From: Hondaea fermentalgiana
Taxonomy: Eukaryota > Sar > Bigyra > Thraustochytrida > Thraustochytriidae
Assembly (NCBI GenBank): GCA_014084085.1
Contig: NPFB01000129.1
Location: forward strand, 1 to 64,000
Direction of reading: 5' to 3'
Length of the DNA: 64,000 nt
The translations under genes and the position numbers were made by a program. Under the pieces are notes generated by a model that was not told the DNA's origin, did not search any database, and saw only the letters and a list, made by a program, of their open reading frames with translations. How positions within the stretch are numbered: position 1 is the first letter of the stretch; every line of letters begins with the position of its first letter. This document shows positions 41,325 through 50,697 of this stretch, in pieces.

Positions 41325-41932
41325 GCGGAGAAAAGAGAGAAAGTGGGAAGGGTTGAGTTCAAGATTTTACTTCTTATTTCGAAGCGGTAGTACTGCTAAT
41401 CTAAGTTATGCGCGCAATGATTTTGCTCATGCTATTGGCCCAATCAATCTATCCTCCGAAGATCTTTCTTCTTGTTGTCTGCGCTGCTGTCCCGGCCAGA
41501 TCTTACCAGCAAATCCAAAATAGAATCGAGCTTGCTCGAGAGTAGTACATGCCCGCGAACTGCGCGGTGCGTGCTCGCGTTCTCACTCCAAGGCCTCCGC
41601 TAAACACCATAAGATAAGCAGGACAAAAAGATCGCCTCACTCACTGTTTGTGGTGGTTGGGCGCCGCTAGCTGCTGGTCGCTCTCATCAATCAACAAAAC
41701 CCAGTTGGCCTCGCGCAAGGCGAGCTCGCGACGCCGACGCCACCTCGCGAGGGGGCGCAGCCCGCGCCACCAACCGCGCGCCGCGCCCGCCTTTGTGTGT
41801 GTGTGCGTGCGCGCGCACGCTGCGCAGGTGTGTCTTGCGCGCCACTCGCGGGATCGACTCAGATCGAGCAGAGCCAACCGCCCGCATCGCGCGAACGTCA
41901 AGCCGCGGCCCAGCGCGGCGCAGAGAGCCGCC
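41325..41932. other. Intergenic DNA upstream of gp210
   Basis: About 600 bases between the epimerase stop and the gp210 start codon, both plus strand. It should hold the epimerase 3' UTR and the gp210 promoter. A short (GT)n/(GC)n stretch lies at about 41794-41822. The gp210 frame stays open through 41648 but has no ATG before 41933. Confidence 0.5.
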
Positions 41933-44900
41933 ATGACCCGCCAGACGGCGCGCCAGACGCGAGCGGCGGCAGCCACGGCGCTGATTCTGCTCGTGGCCGC
42001 CCTCGCATGTCTCGCTGTAGGTGCAGCCCCTGAGCTGCGCCGACAAAACGCCAAGCGCTTCGACCCGGAGCAGCTCGAAGACCAAGCCTTTGCGGTGGGC
42101 GAGGCGGGTCGTGTTGTTTCGAGCGGGTCCATCTCGTCTACCTCGTCATCCTCATCCGCGTCGTCCTCATCGTCCTCCTCGTCTTCGACGTCCGGATCGT
42201 GGCAGCGTATGGGTCGCTTCCGCGTGAGCGACGTGAGCTTGCTCCTGCCCTCAGAAAAGGCGCTTCGCCTTGATGCAGATGACCTCGTGCCTGTGTCGCG
42301 AGTAGTGTCAGCCAAACCAGGATGCTTCCGCTGGATCAGCAACGATGAGCGCGTGGTGAGCATTACCCCCGAGACCGACGCACGATGCGCGCAAAAGCTC
42401 ACGAGCGGGTCGGCCAAAATCGTCAGCCGCCACGACACTAGCAACGCAACTTCCACGGTAGTGACGGCCATTCAGGAGGACGCCACGACGGGGGAAGAGC
42501 TCGAAATCAATATCGAGGTCTACATTGCACCCATTCGTGGCGTTCGAATCCTCACCACCGTTCGCCGTCTCAATCTCTACGAGGCCGAGACGCTCGAAGT
42601 TCAGGCCTTTGATGAGGAGGAAAACGTCTTTTCCAGTCTGATGGGCCTTGCATTCCAGTGGACAGGGGTCCATGCAACAATGGCGGACCGCGAGGTTCCC
42701 TTGGTCATTTCCAGGCTTGCCAATTCGGATGTCTCGGTCACGGATGAGCTCCTTCAGGAGTCTTATGGGCGCTTTGGACATAAGATTGAGGTGCGCGGTA
42801 AGAAGACTGGCCCGGCGCGCGTCACCGCCGAGCTCAGCCATGTTGGGGCCGGCGGCATCGCCTCCCGAATCCTCGACGAGGTCGTCATTGACGTCGTCGA
42901 AGCCATGGGAGTCTGCCCACCGGCGCCCATTCTCATTCCAAAAGCCTCAATCAGAGCTGTGGCGGCGCGCAAGGTCAATCGCTCCGCCTGGGGTATCATT
43001 GATGGCACAGGGAACGGCCACTATCAGTGGCGCATCGAAGACACCGAAGCTGTTCGCGTGGTTGATCCCGAGGGTCACCTCGAAGCGATCGAGCCCGGCA
43101 TCGGCCGCCTTCGCTTTGAGGAAAAGTCGTACCCCACGAACGGCCTCTCGGTACCTCTCCGCGTCGTTGACCCTGACACAATCACACTGTGGTTCGCTCC
43201 CCTTCCGAAACGTGGCGGGAACCTCGCCGGGATCTCAACCAAGTTGAACACACTGACAAAGTCGAACCCCTGCACGTGGATGGCCGCGAGCCGCTTTCCA
43301 CTCGATGCAAGACTTCCCAAGGCCCGCGAGTGGCGTGGTAGCGCTGGTTCCGCGCGAGGTTCATCGCGTTGGCTCATGGTTGTGGGTCGTCGGTACTACG
43401 TCATGGCAACACTTGGTTCGGCCATGCTCGCCGAGGACCAGGTCATCTTTGTGACGCCAGAAATGGACTTTTTCTTTTCGAAGGCAAAGTCCGCAGACAA
43501 AGCCGCCGAGGGTGGCCTCTCTTTTCTTCCTGCAGAAGAAATGGAGCACGATTTTGCTGGCAATGTTCGCCTTGTGGAGGCGACGCGCGCTGGGTTCATC
43601 GATCTGTCCGCCTCTTTCGCGGAAGCGAGCCTTGGCGTCGTGCAGAATGCTGTGCAAATCGTCGATCCCGTGCAATTGGAAAAGTACATTATCCGTCTTC
43701 CCATCGACATTGTGGCGGGCGTCATGCACTCGTACCGGATTCGGGCGCGTGGCGGCACGACGCGGTACATTTTCTCCTCTGCGGATAGTAATCCTGTGGT
43801 GGATGTCGATCGGCATCAGGGCTCGCTCCTTGTGCGCCAGCAGCGACCCACGAATCAATCGGTTGTGGTCCAGGATATGCACGACGAAACCAATTACGCT
43901 GAGGCCTTTGTCGTTGTCTCCGAGCCCAAGCTGCTCCGCTTCCAGAGCTCGGAGATCTATGTGACCATTGGCGACATTTTCCCCGTGCAGGCTATTCTGC
44001 AGGATGCAGAGGGCGTTTCCTTTGACAACTGCACCGGTCTTGAGACGTCGCTCAAATGGGAGGTTCACGGCGCGGCAGTCTCGCGCACCGCGGAGACGGA
44101 TCAGGCCACCATCTCTGGCATCGATGGCTCCATGAATGCCTCCGTTTGCAGCGAGCGCATGTACAAGGCTGGTGCCGCGGGAACGGCGACCATTACGGCC
44201 CGTTACGGGGACGCGACGCGTGCCACACTACGCGTTATTGTCCTCAACAAGATCTCAATTGAGTCTCCCAAGCCGAACCTCGCGCTCGACGCGAAAAACC
44301 GGCCCGTGGCGCTCATCATGGTGCACGCGAGTGTTGACATGCGCGTTCTGGGAGGTAAGCTTGTCGACAGCGAAATGCAGGTGTTCTCGATGGAGAAAGA
44401 CGCTGGCGCGCAGCATGGGCGTCGACAGATTGACATTTCCAACAGTGACCGCCGCGAGGAAGATCACATTGGCATCCATGAGCGTCGCGTGAAGCCAGGG
44501 ACCCGCGAGTTCATCTTGACGTGCCGACGCGAGGGAGACTTTGAGATCGTTCTCGAGCGCACCGCTACTATGGTCCTGCTATGCCGTCCCGCCGCTGGAG
44601 CGGCCATTACACTTATGCCCGAGATGGCCTACGATGGCGCGACTTGCGGAACGGGGCCAAACGGTGCCAATGTCGTGACCGGCGTGGCGCTGCCATTGCG
44701 CATTGATGCTTTTGACGCAGAGAACCGCCGCTTTACGCACCTTCAGGGCTTCAAGAATGAGTGGTCGTTGCCGAAACTCTCGTCAGCGGCTCAATTTGAG
44801 ACGCTGGGCGGTCGAACCTCCAACGACCCCATGCGCAACGTGCGCGTCGACGCAGGTTTTACCGGGAATGCCACTGTCAAGGGCGTGCTTACTTTCGACG

Positions 44901-47608
44901 ATGGCGAAGACTCGCATCACCTCACGCTCGAGGCTCTCTTTGCGCTTGGAGTCTACGAAGATCTTGCGCTTGACCCTCCCAACGTGTGGCCCATTATCCC
45001 GGACCCCGAGGTCGAGTATCGCATGCGCGTCACGCATGGTCCCCAGCACGGTCAACTGGAATGCTCCGCGACATCATCAAATGCAGACCTCGTGGTCGTC
45101 TCTGTGACCGGTCGCGACGTCGCGGTCCGGTACGCTGCGCACCGCGAGCCGCGGGACGCGGACGCCACGCTTTTGTGTCAGCTCAACTGCCTCATTGGCG
45201 CCAAGGGACTCCATGCGCCTCTTCAATTCCGACGTGTAGCAAAGGTCGCTCTTTCGGGCCCCAACAAGCTGCGCGAAGGCGCCAAGGCGACGCTGGTAAT
45301 GCAGGCCTTTAGCCGCGACAACGGCCCGTTCTCTGCCGAGATGCATCGTGCTTTGCTCCCTGTGTTGGAGCCCATTCCTGCAGGCGCCTTGTCGCTCCCC
45401 TCGGCGTTGGACCAGGCGGTCTGTGCTCAAGCAGGCACCGACCCGCGATCTTGTGCCGGCGAGTGGCGTGTGGACATCACCGCTGTGAAAGCGGGCGAGG
45501 TCCTTTTGCGCGGAAGTACGCTCAATGGAGCGGTATCGGCGGACCATAAAATCCGCATCTACCAAGGCATTGAAATTACCCCAGGCCCCGAAAAGGCTGT
45601 GGAACCGGGTGTCAAGTTTCGCCTCCGGCGCCGCTACGGTCCCTTTTTAGACCCCAGCGAGTGCCATTTCGAGGTTGGATCCCAGGACGCGTCTGTGGCG
45701 GAGATCTTGGACGAACCCCACGGCATCTTTTATGCCCGTTCACAAGGTCGTGCTGAGGTCTGCGTCTTGTGCCGCGAAGACGGTCACGTGATTGACAAGG
45801 CATGCGTCAGTGTGCGTGTCATGGTCCTCAGTCAGATGGAGATTCAGCCGGCGCTTGTTCATATGATCGAGGGGGATGAAATGCGTCTTCGCGGAATCTT
45901 TCCAGAGGTCAAGGAAGTCCCCATTGACTATGGGGTCATCCCTCGTGCATACTCGTGGTCTGTCGAAAACGCCACCGTTGCCGCCATTCAGGGCCCGGTG
46001 TCTTCGAACGAGTACTCGGTGTGGGTTTCTGGTCTTCGTCCGGGCAAAACGCGCATTACCTTGCGGTCTTCGTCTCGCAAGGGCCATGGTGGTCTCGAGA
46101 CGTCCGTCATTGTGATTGTGGAGCAAAAATTGCGCTTACTGACACCTGCCCAGGTGATCATGCCGCGGCATGGCGCTCTGGAGATTCGCACGAGCGTCGA
46201 TACCCTTATTGCAAAGACGGGCGGAATTCTCTCGTTCTTTGTGGGTGGCCGCGCATGCCACAGTCTCGCTGCAGAAAGTAGCAACATTATTGACGTGGAT
46301 GTCGACGGCGTCATTCGCTCCAAGGAGCGTCTCGGGGAGGCGCCTGTCATTGTCGAGTACCGCAGTGTGGGCTCCGCCGATGAGGATATCGTTCAGTTCG
46401 CGACTGTGCACGTTCTCGTTCGCGAAATCGCCTCGATTGGCGTGCGCCAGCTCTGGCCTGACCTCATCGTCCCGCTCGGTATGCCCCGCGAGGTCCATGC
46501 CTCTGTCTTTGACAAACAGGGAAGCTTGTTTACAGCACCGTTCAACACCATCAAGGTGGAGGCAATGGCGGTGGATGATGATGTCTTGGCAATTTCGGAC
46601 GTGCAAGTCCCGCGCGAACCCGTTTCCTTTCACCGTCTCTCCCTAGAGGGCCTGCAGACGGGAACGTCCTCCGTGTACCTCACCATCAAGGCACCTTTGC
46701 AGGAGCCTGTTCGCGAGGACTACGTGCGTGTGGTGGTTATCCCTGGCGTCGATGGCGTCCGCTTTGTGCTGGATGAGGTCGCTCCTCGCGGCGCGCTTCG
46801 TTCGCTGCTTCTTGTTCCTGGGCAGCCTCTTTTGGTCCCGGTGCAGACAATGCACCATCTTAATGCTTCGCAGTTGCTCTCGTGCGAGGCGCAAATTGGC
46901 GGCCAGACTCTCAAGACCTCGATGAAGGTTTACAACGACTCAAGCGCAGCTTGCCAGATTTTAGGTCCAGCCGATGCTCATGACGATAGCCAGGACAGAA
47001 TCGTCTTGACTCTTTTGGTTGGGGACCAGGTCATTAGCTCGCAGACAGTTCCTCTTCGTTTTGGATTCCGCCTCGTTCCCGCTGATGGAAATTCTGCCTC
47101 ATCGCGGCAAGCGACCATTGGAAAGGGTTACATGCGCTGGGAAGAGGAAGATGCGGTTGAGGTCAAGCTTGTGGGCGATCATCTGGATCAGGTCACTGTT
47201 TCCAGTGAACGTCCTTCGCTCCTCACGGCCCATCACCATCCTCATGAAGTAAACCACGTGCGCCTTGAGCGCCAGCGGAATGATACATGCGGTCAATCTG
47301 TGCATGTTGTCTTTGAAAGCACCATGACAGGTCAAGTCACCTCGCTCGTGATCTTCTTTGCTTGCGAAACCACTGCTTGGTGGTGGCCGCTGCCCCATGT
47401 TCTCGACCTGCTGCAATGGCAACCGATCGTTATTAGCACGCTCGTCTGCCTTGTAGTATCATGTCTTTTGTGCGGAGGCGCTTCAGGCCCGCTCGGCGGA
47501 AGCCGTCGTGGACATCCGATTCGTTTCGCCGACGCAGACCATCCCCGCGACATTCCACAGACAAGCCGTGACCATGGTCTCGGCGCGCCACATCACTATC
47601 GTCGCTAG
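41933..47608 (+). CDS. NUP210: Nuclear pore membrane glycoprotein gp210 (NUP210) homolog
   Basis: A 1891-residue single-pass membrane protein; human NUP210 has 1887. The family forms a luminal ring around the nuclear pore. Visible parts: a signal peptide at about 8-31 (TRAAAATALILLVAALACLAVGAA), a Ser-rich linker (about 63-85), then a very long luminal region of repeated Ig-like beta domains. This region includes gp210-like phrases such as LNLYEAETLEVQAFDEE and several I.I..P strand starts. The single TM segment is at about 1830-1850 (QPIVISTLVCLVVSCLLCGG), leaving a short His/Arg-containing cytoplasmic tail. Topology and length match gp210 well. The ATG at 41933-41935 (context gccgccATGa) is chosen over upstream in-frame TTG and supplies the signal peptide. 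Confidence 0.92.
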   Translation: MTRQTARQTRAAAATALILLVAALACLAVGAAPELRRQNAKRFDPEQLEDQAFAVGEAGRVVSSGSISSTSSSSSASSSSSSSSSTSGSWQRMGRFRVSDVSLLLPSEKALRLDADDLVPVSRVVSAKPGCFRWISNDERVVSITPETDARCAQKLTSGSAKIVSRHDTSNATSTVVTAIQEDATTGEELEINIEVYIAPIRGVRILTTVRRLNLYEAETLEVQAFDEEENVFSSLMGLAFQWTGVHATMADREVPLVISRLANSDVSVTDELLQESYGRFGHKIEVRGKKTGPARVTAELSHVGAGGIASRILDEVVIDVVEAMGVCPPAPILIPKASIRAVAARKVNRSAWGIIDGTGNGHYQWRIEDTEAVRVVDPEGHLEAIEPGIGRLRFEEKSYPTNGLSVPLRVVDPDTITLWFAPLPKRGGNLAGISTKLNTLTKSNPCTWMAASRFPLDARLPKAREWRGSAGSARGSSRWLMVVGRRYYVMATLGSAMLAEDQVIFVTPEMDFFFSKAKSADKAAEGGLSFLPAEEMEHDFAGNVRLVEATRAGFIDLSASFAEASLGVVQNAVQIVDPVQLEKYIIRLPIDIVAGVMHSYRIRARGGTTRYIFSSADSNPVVDVDRHQGSLLVRQQRPTNQSVVVQDMHDETNYAEAFVVVSEPKLLRFQSSEIYVTIGDIFPVQAILQDAEGVSFDNCTGLETSLKWEVHGAAVSRTAETDQATISGIDGSMNASVCSERMYKAGAAGTATITARYGDATRATLRVIVLNKISIESPKPNLALDAKNRPVALIMVHASVDMRVLGGKLVDSEMQVFSMEKDAGAQHGRRQIDISNSDRREEDHIGIHERRVKPGTREFILTCRREGDFEIVLERTATMVLLCRPAAGAAITLMPEMAYDGATCGTGPNGANVVTGVALPLRIDAFDAENRRFTHLQGFKNEWSLPKLSSAAQFETLGGRTSNDPMRNVRVDAGFTGNATVKGVLTFDDGEDSHHLTLEALFALGVYEDLALDPPNVWPIIPDPEVEYRMRVTHGPQHGQLECSATSSNADLVVVSVTGRDVAVRYAAHREPRDADATLLCQLNCLIGAKGLHAPLQFRRVAKVALSGPNKLREGAKATLVMQAFSRDNGPFSAEMHRALLPVLEPIPAGALSLPSALDQAVCAQAGTDPRSCAGEWRVDITAVKAGEVLLRGSTLNGAVSADHKIRIYQGIEITPGPEKAVEPGVKFRLRRRYGPFLDPSECHFEVGSQDASVAEILDEPHGIFYARSQGRAEVCVLCREDGHVIDKACVSVRVMVLSQMEIQPALVHMIEGDEMRLRGIFPEVKEVPIDYGVIPRAYSWSVENATVAAIQGPVSSNEYSVWVSGLRPGKTRITLRSSSRKGHGGLETSVIVIVEQKLRLLTPAQVIMPRHGALEIRTSVDTLIAKTGGILSFFVGGRACHSLAAESSNIIDVDVDGVIRSKERLGEAPVIVEYRSVGSADEDIVQFATVHVLVREIASIGVRQLWPDLIVPLGMPREVHASVFDKQGSLFTAPFNTIKVEAMAVDDDVLAISDVQVPREPVSFHRLSLEGLQTGTSSVYLTIKAPLQEPVREDYVRVVVIPGVDGVRFVLDEVAPRGALRSLLLVPGQPLLVPVQTMHHLNASQLLSCEAQIGGQTLKTSMKVYNDSSAACQILGPADAHDDSQDRIVLTLLVGDQVISSQTVPLRFGFRLVPADGNSASSRQATIGKGYMRWEEEDAVEVKLVGDHLDQVTVSSERPSLLTAHHHPHEVNHVRLERQRNDTCGQSVHVVFESTMTGQVTSLVIFFACETTAWWWPLPHVLDLLQWQPIVISTLVCLVVSCLLCGGASGPLGGSRRGHPIRFADADHPRDIPQTSRDHGLGAPHHYRR

Positions 47609-47839
47609 ATAGAAAGACAGCTATACCTACTACGTAAAAGCGGAACCAACCTTGAGACTCCTTGGCTGCTCATCACATGTCAGAACCTACGGCATGAGGA
47701 AGCAAAGATGAAGGTTATGCTAGCATCCAGCATCCGGCATGGCATGTTCAGAGTACTAAACCCAGCAAAGAAAAAAGGCTCTATGTTGCAATGCTCCACC
47801 CGTCATTCGAAGCTTGGGTTGCGATAATCGAGCAACCAG
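47609..47839. other. Intergenic DNA after gp210
   Basis: A short stretch that should contain the gp210 3' UTR. No gene is seen. Confidence 0.5.
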
Positions 47840-48703
47840 ATGACTGCGATCGACAAAGCATTTAGCGTGGTGCTTGCTGTGCTCGAAGAGCAATGTCTCG
47901 GGAGAACGCCTTTTTTGTCTTCACGACGCACTCATCGCAAGGCCCTGTCGCGCGACCATCATCTGTCTGGCAATTGCAAGTGGAACGAACGTTTAACCGC
48001 TCGCAGACATTCTATGTATACACCTGGCAAGGACACACTTGCCTCAGGTGAAGGATCGACCAGATGCGATGAGACGTCGCATTGTATGTCCACGTGCTAT
48101 TTGCCTTTTTTCTGCAAAGAGGTTTTCCAGGGTGCCGTACGCATGGAGCTCGAGACGGCGCTACAAGAGGAGAAGCCCATTCTGCTTGTACACGAAGGCG
48201 ACCCAGCTCGCACGGGCTTTGCCGACTTCTCCGCATACATTGACACTGCTCCGGCATCGGCCAAGCACCTCTTTCTGGAGATGGAGTCCATGCCTTTTCA
48301 GAGTCGTCTGTATTCGGCCAAGGGCTTTTACGAAGAACTCATCTCGTGCATCACGAATGCATGGTATACGTACAATTCCCAGAGAGGAAATGATGTTAAA
48401 TTTTGTTGTTGTTTCTGCTGTGCTTGCTGGTTTGCGTTTTGGTCTTCGCATCAAAAAATTGTCAAGCAAGCTACACGGCGATGGTCAACGGTGTGCAAAA
48501 CTTGTTGTTCTCTATTTTTGCTCGGTATGATGCGTTTACAAGAATCGGCAGCTCAGCTTTGCAGCTGGCCACGCCCGCATTCCACTTCCCACATTCACGA
48601 ATTGCTGCTCGCGGCCCGCATGGTGTCGTGCCGACCTTTTCGTCCTGTGAAATTTTCCATCTTCCTCTCCCAAGTTGCGGGCCAAGACGAGTCGCTTTTA
48701 TGA
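47840..48703 (+). pseudogene. Truncated TIR-like ORF (gene fragment or pseudogene)
   Basis: A 287-residue ORF of which only residues 86-171 (48095-48352) look like protein. This segment matches the second half of a TIR domain: a strand (CYLPFF), AVRMELETALQEE with a Glu at the usual NADase position, the strand PILLVHEGDP, then ESMPFQSR and a closing helix FYEELISCI. The first half of the fold (strands A-C) is absent. Residues 1-85 resemble nothing. After about 175 the ORF becomes Cys/Trp/Ser-rich and looks like noncoding DNA read through. A degraded TIR gene, a fragment inserted upstream of the sulfotransferase, or one exon of a spliced gene are all possible. The 3' part probably overlaps the sulfotransferase promoter. 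Confidence 0.45.
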
Positions 48704-48767
48704 CTGCAAAGAGCGAGAAATCCAACGCGGCAGCGTCGGCAGCACTTGCCGGCAATAAACATCGCGG

Positions 48768-48791
48768 CAGCAGCAGCAGCAGCAGCAGCAG
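48768..48791 (+). repeat. (CAG)8 upstream of the sulfotransferase
   Basis: Eight perfect CAG units end 52 bases before the sulfotransferase start codon, probably in its 5' UTR. Confidence 0.85.
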
Positions 48792-48843
48792 CAACCGTCA
48801 TCACTAGGTATCGCAGCAGCGGCGGCAGCGGCAGACTCGGTAG

Positions 48844-50382
48844 ATGCGTAGGAGCATCATGTCAGCCTGGAGACTCCCTCTCCCACGGGCAAAGCACCTT
48901 GCGTGGCCAGAGGAGAACGCCGTCGGGCCAGACGAGACTGTGCTTGTGGCCGCTGCGCACGAGGACCTCGATGAGGTTGAGCGTGCGCTGCAAAAGGCTC
49001 CACCAAAGACGCGCGCACATCGATTTCATGGATTCCTGGCCGAGGCTCCAGTCGGCGCAAGCTACATCGTGGTGCTTCGCGACATGACAGCAGACAGCAC
49101 GAACGAAGAGCAAATGCGGAGACTTGTAGAGGCCTGGGCCGTGCGACATCACCCTGATGTTCTTGTTGTTGTCCATGGAGCGCACGAACAGAGCGACCTC
49201 GAGGCACTCATCACATTGCATCTGAGTTCTCAGACCAGCTCCATCGGCAGCGGAGACAATGCTGCGCAAACCTCCTCCATACCAGAGCTTGAGCTACCCG
49301 CTTCATCCGAGGCTAGCAAAACTGATGTCAAGTCTGCCTTGCCTCACTCTGCTCTGTTTGCAGAGGTCGATTCCGTTGGCTTTGGTGGCGTAGCGACGGT
49401 CATCGCAGAAGCGAATCGGTGGAAACTCAAGCATGGACGATGCTGGAAATTGCCGATTGCACGCATCGACCCACCATTCATGGCTGCAACCATGTCACCT
49501 GAAAGTTGCGAGAGAGCTCGATGCTTTGTACCGCGGCCCTCGGATATCATCATTGCCACGGCTCCCAAGTCTGGGACGACCATGCTGCAATGGATTTGCC
49601 ACCTTTTGCGCACTGATGGCGGCAGGACGTCCGGCGCACTGGAGTATGCTGACATCTACCAGCCTAGTCCCTGGATCGAACTCTCCTACGATATGGGCCT
49701 TGACCCGTACGAGGCGCCGCATTTCCCGCGAAACTACAAATCACATGTGCGCCTCGGGTCCGTCCAGCCAGGATGCAAGTACATTGTCACAGTGCGCGAC
49801 CCCGCTCGCATTGTCATTTCCTACTACAATTTTCTCTCGGAAAAGGGTGTTCCCGAGGTCTGCTCCCAGACTCTTTCAGAATTTCTGCGCTCGCCCGATA
49901 TTGCAGATGGTCAGATGTTTGGCGCGTCCATCTGGGAGTATTATCAAGAGTACTATGCATGTCGAGACGATCCTTCGGTGCTTTGCCTTGTTTTTGAAGA
50001 CTTTCTCACAGATCCAAAGACGCAAATTCAGGCAATTGCAGACTTTATGGACATTGGCGATGCCTCCGAAGATCTTGTGGACCGCGTTGTCGCGGCCAGC
50101 ACAAAGGAGGCCATGAAGGAACATGCGTCTAAATTCGACGAGAGCTGGGCCTCTGAAGAGATAAGACGACTCGGTCGCGCGCGCCAGGCCGTCCACTTTG
50201 AGGTTTCCTCTCGCGTCGTCACCAAGACGCACAGTGACACTTTTGAAGAGGCCGACTTGGCTCTTTTGCGTGAGAAGTGGGACTCAATCATCGCCAAACC
50301 TCTCGGATTCGCAACGTACGAGCAATTTGCGCAGGAAATTAGGAAATCTGTGCACGCCAGGTTGTCGCGCACGTCTTCATGA
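48844..50382 (+). CDS. Sulfotransferase-domain protein with long N-terminal extension
   Basis: A 512-residue protein whose C-terminal part transfers sulfate from PAPS. The 5'-phosphosulfate loop is PKSGTT (241-246) in IIIATAPKSGTTMLQWICHLL. The 3'-phosphate region is IVTVRDPARIVISYYNFL (about 315-333), with the Arg and Ser that contact the cofactor. LCLVFEDFLTDPKTQIQAIADFM follows, and the end is PLGFATYEQFAQEI. The RKGxxGDWK motif of cytosolic SULTs is not obvious. Residues 1-225 precede the catalytic domain and have no assignment; 70-125 have an alternating strand/helix look (YIVVLRD, DVLVVVHG), perhaps a degenerate nucleotide-binding fold. No signal peptide or membrane anchor, so a cytosolic enzyme is likely. 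Start is ATG 48844; ATG 48859 is an alternative. Acceptor unknown. Confidence 0.88.
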   Translation: MRRSIMSAWRLPLPRAKHLAWPEENAVGPDETVLVAAAHEDLDEVERALQKAPPKTRAHRFHGFLAEAPVGASYIVVLRDMTADSTNEEQMRRLVEAWAVRHHPDVLVVVHGAHEQSDLEALITLHLSSQTSSIGSGDNAAQTSSIPELELPASSEASKTDVKSALPHSALFAEVDSVGFGGVATVIAEANRWKLKHGRCWKLPIARIDPPFMAATMSPESCERARCFVPRPSDIIIATAPKSGTTMLQWICHLLRTDGGRTSGALEYADIYQPSPWIELSYDMGLDPYEAPHFPRNYKSHVRLGSVQPGCKYIVTVRDPARIVISYYNFLSEKGVPEVCSQTLSEFLRSPDIADGQMFGASIWEYYQEYYACRDDPSVLCLVFEDFLTDPKTQIQAIADFMDIGDASEDLVDRVVAASTKEAMKEHASKFDESWASEEIRRLGRARQAVHFEVSSRVVTKTHSDTFEEADLALLREKWDSIIAKPLGFATYEQFAQEIRKSVHARLSRTSS

Positions 50383-50697
50383 GCAAGTGTTTCGCTTACC
50401 AGGCTAGCTGCTGTTGCTGTTTGGCATGTGGAGACTTGGGAGCGCGATGAGCTCGACCTCAAATGAAATGCGGAAGAATACGGCGAGCTTCTCTTAAACC
50501 TTGTCGTCTAAAGAAAAAATCTATAAGGGTAGGTCCTTCAAAAGAAAGAGAAGTAATCTTCACTACCTATTCGCTCTCAACTTCCTAGCAGACCATTGTC
50601 GAAAACGTAATCCTTCCCTTTTCACCTTACCTTTTGTTATACAAGCGAGCCATGGTAATTTTCAGTGATAAAAGCGAGATCGCACGGCAATTCTTAG
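50383..50697. other. Intergenic DNA between convergent genes
   Basis: Between the stops of the sulfotransferase and the S74-domain gene. Relatively AT-rich; should hold both 3' UTRs. No gene is seen. Confidence 0.55.

Noticed and set aside
43361..46633. Antisense ORFs inside the gp210 gene
   Set aside because: Frames opposite a GC-rich coding sequence are often open by chance; none has a recognisable domain and gp210 itself is well supported.
48403..48807. Plus-strand ORF overlapping the TIR fragment with a hydrophobic start
   Set aside because: The hydrophobic start is a T-rich stretch and the end is a (CAG)n run read as Ser. Most likely the sulfotransferase 5' region.
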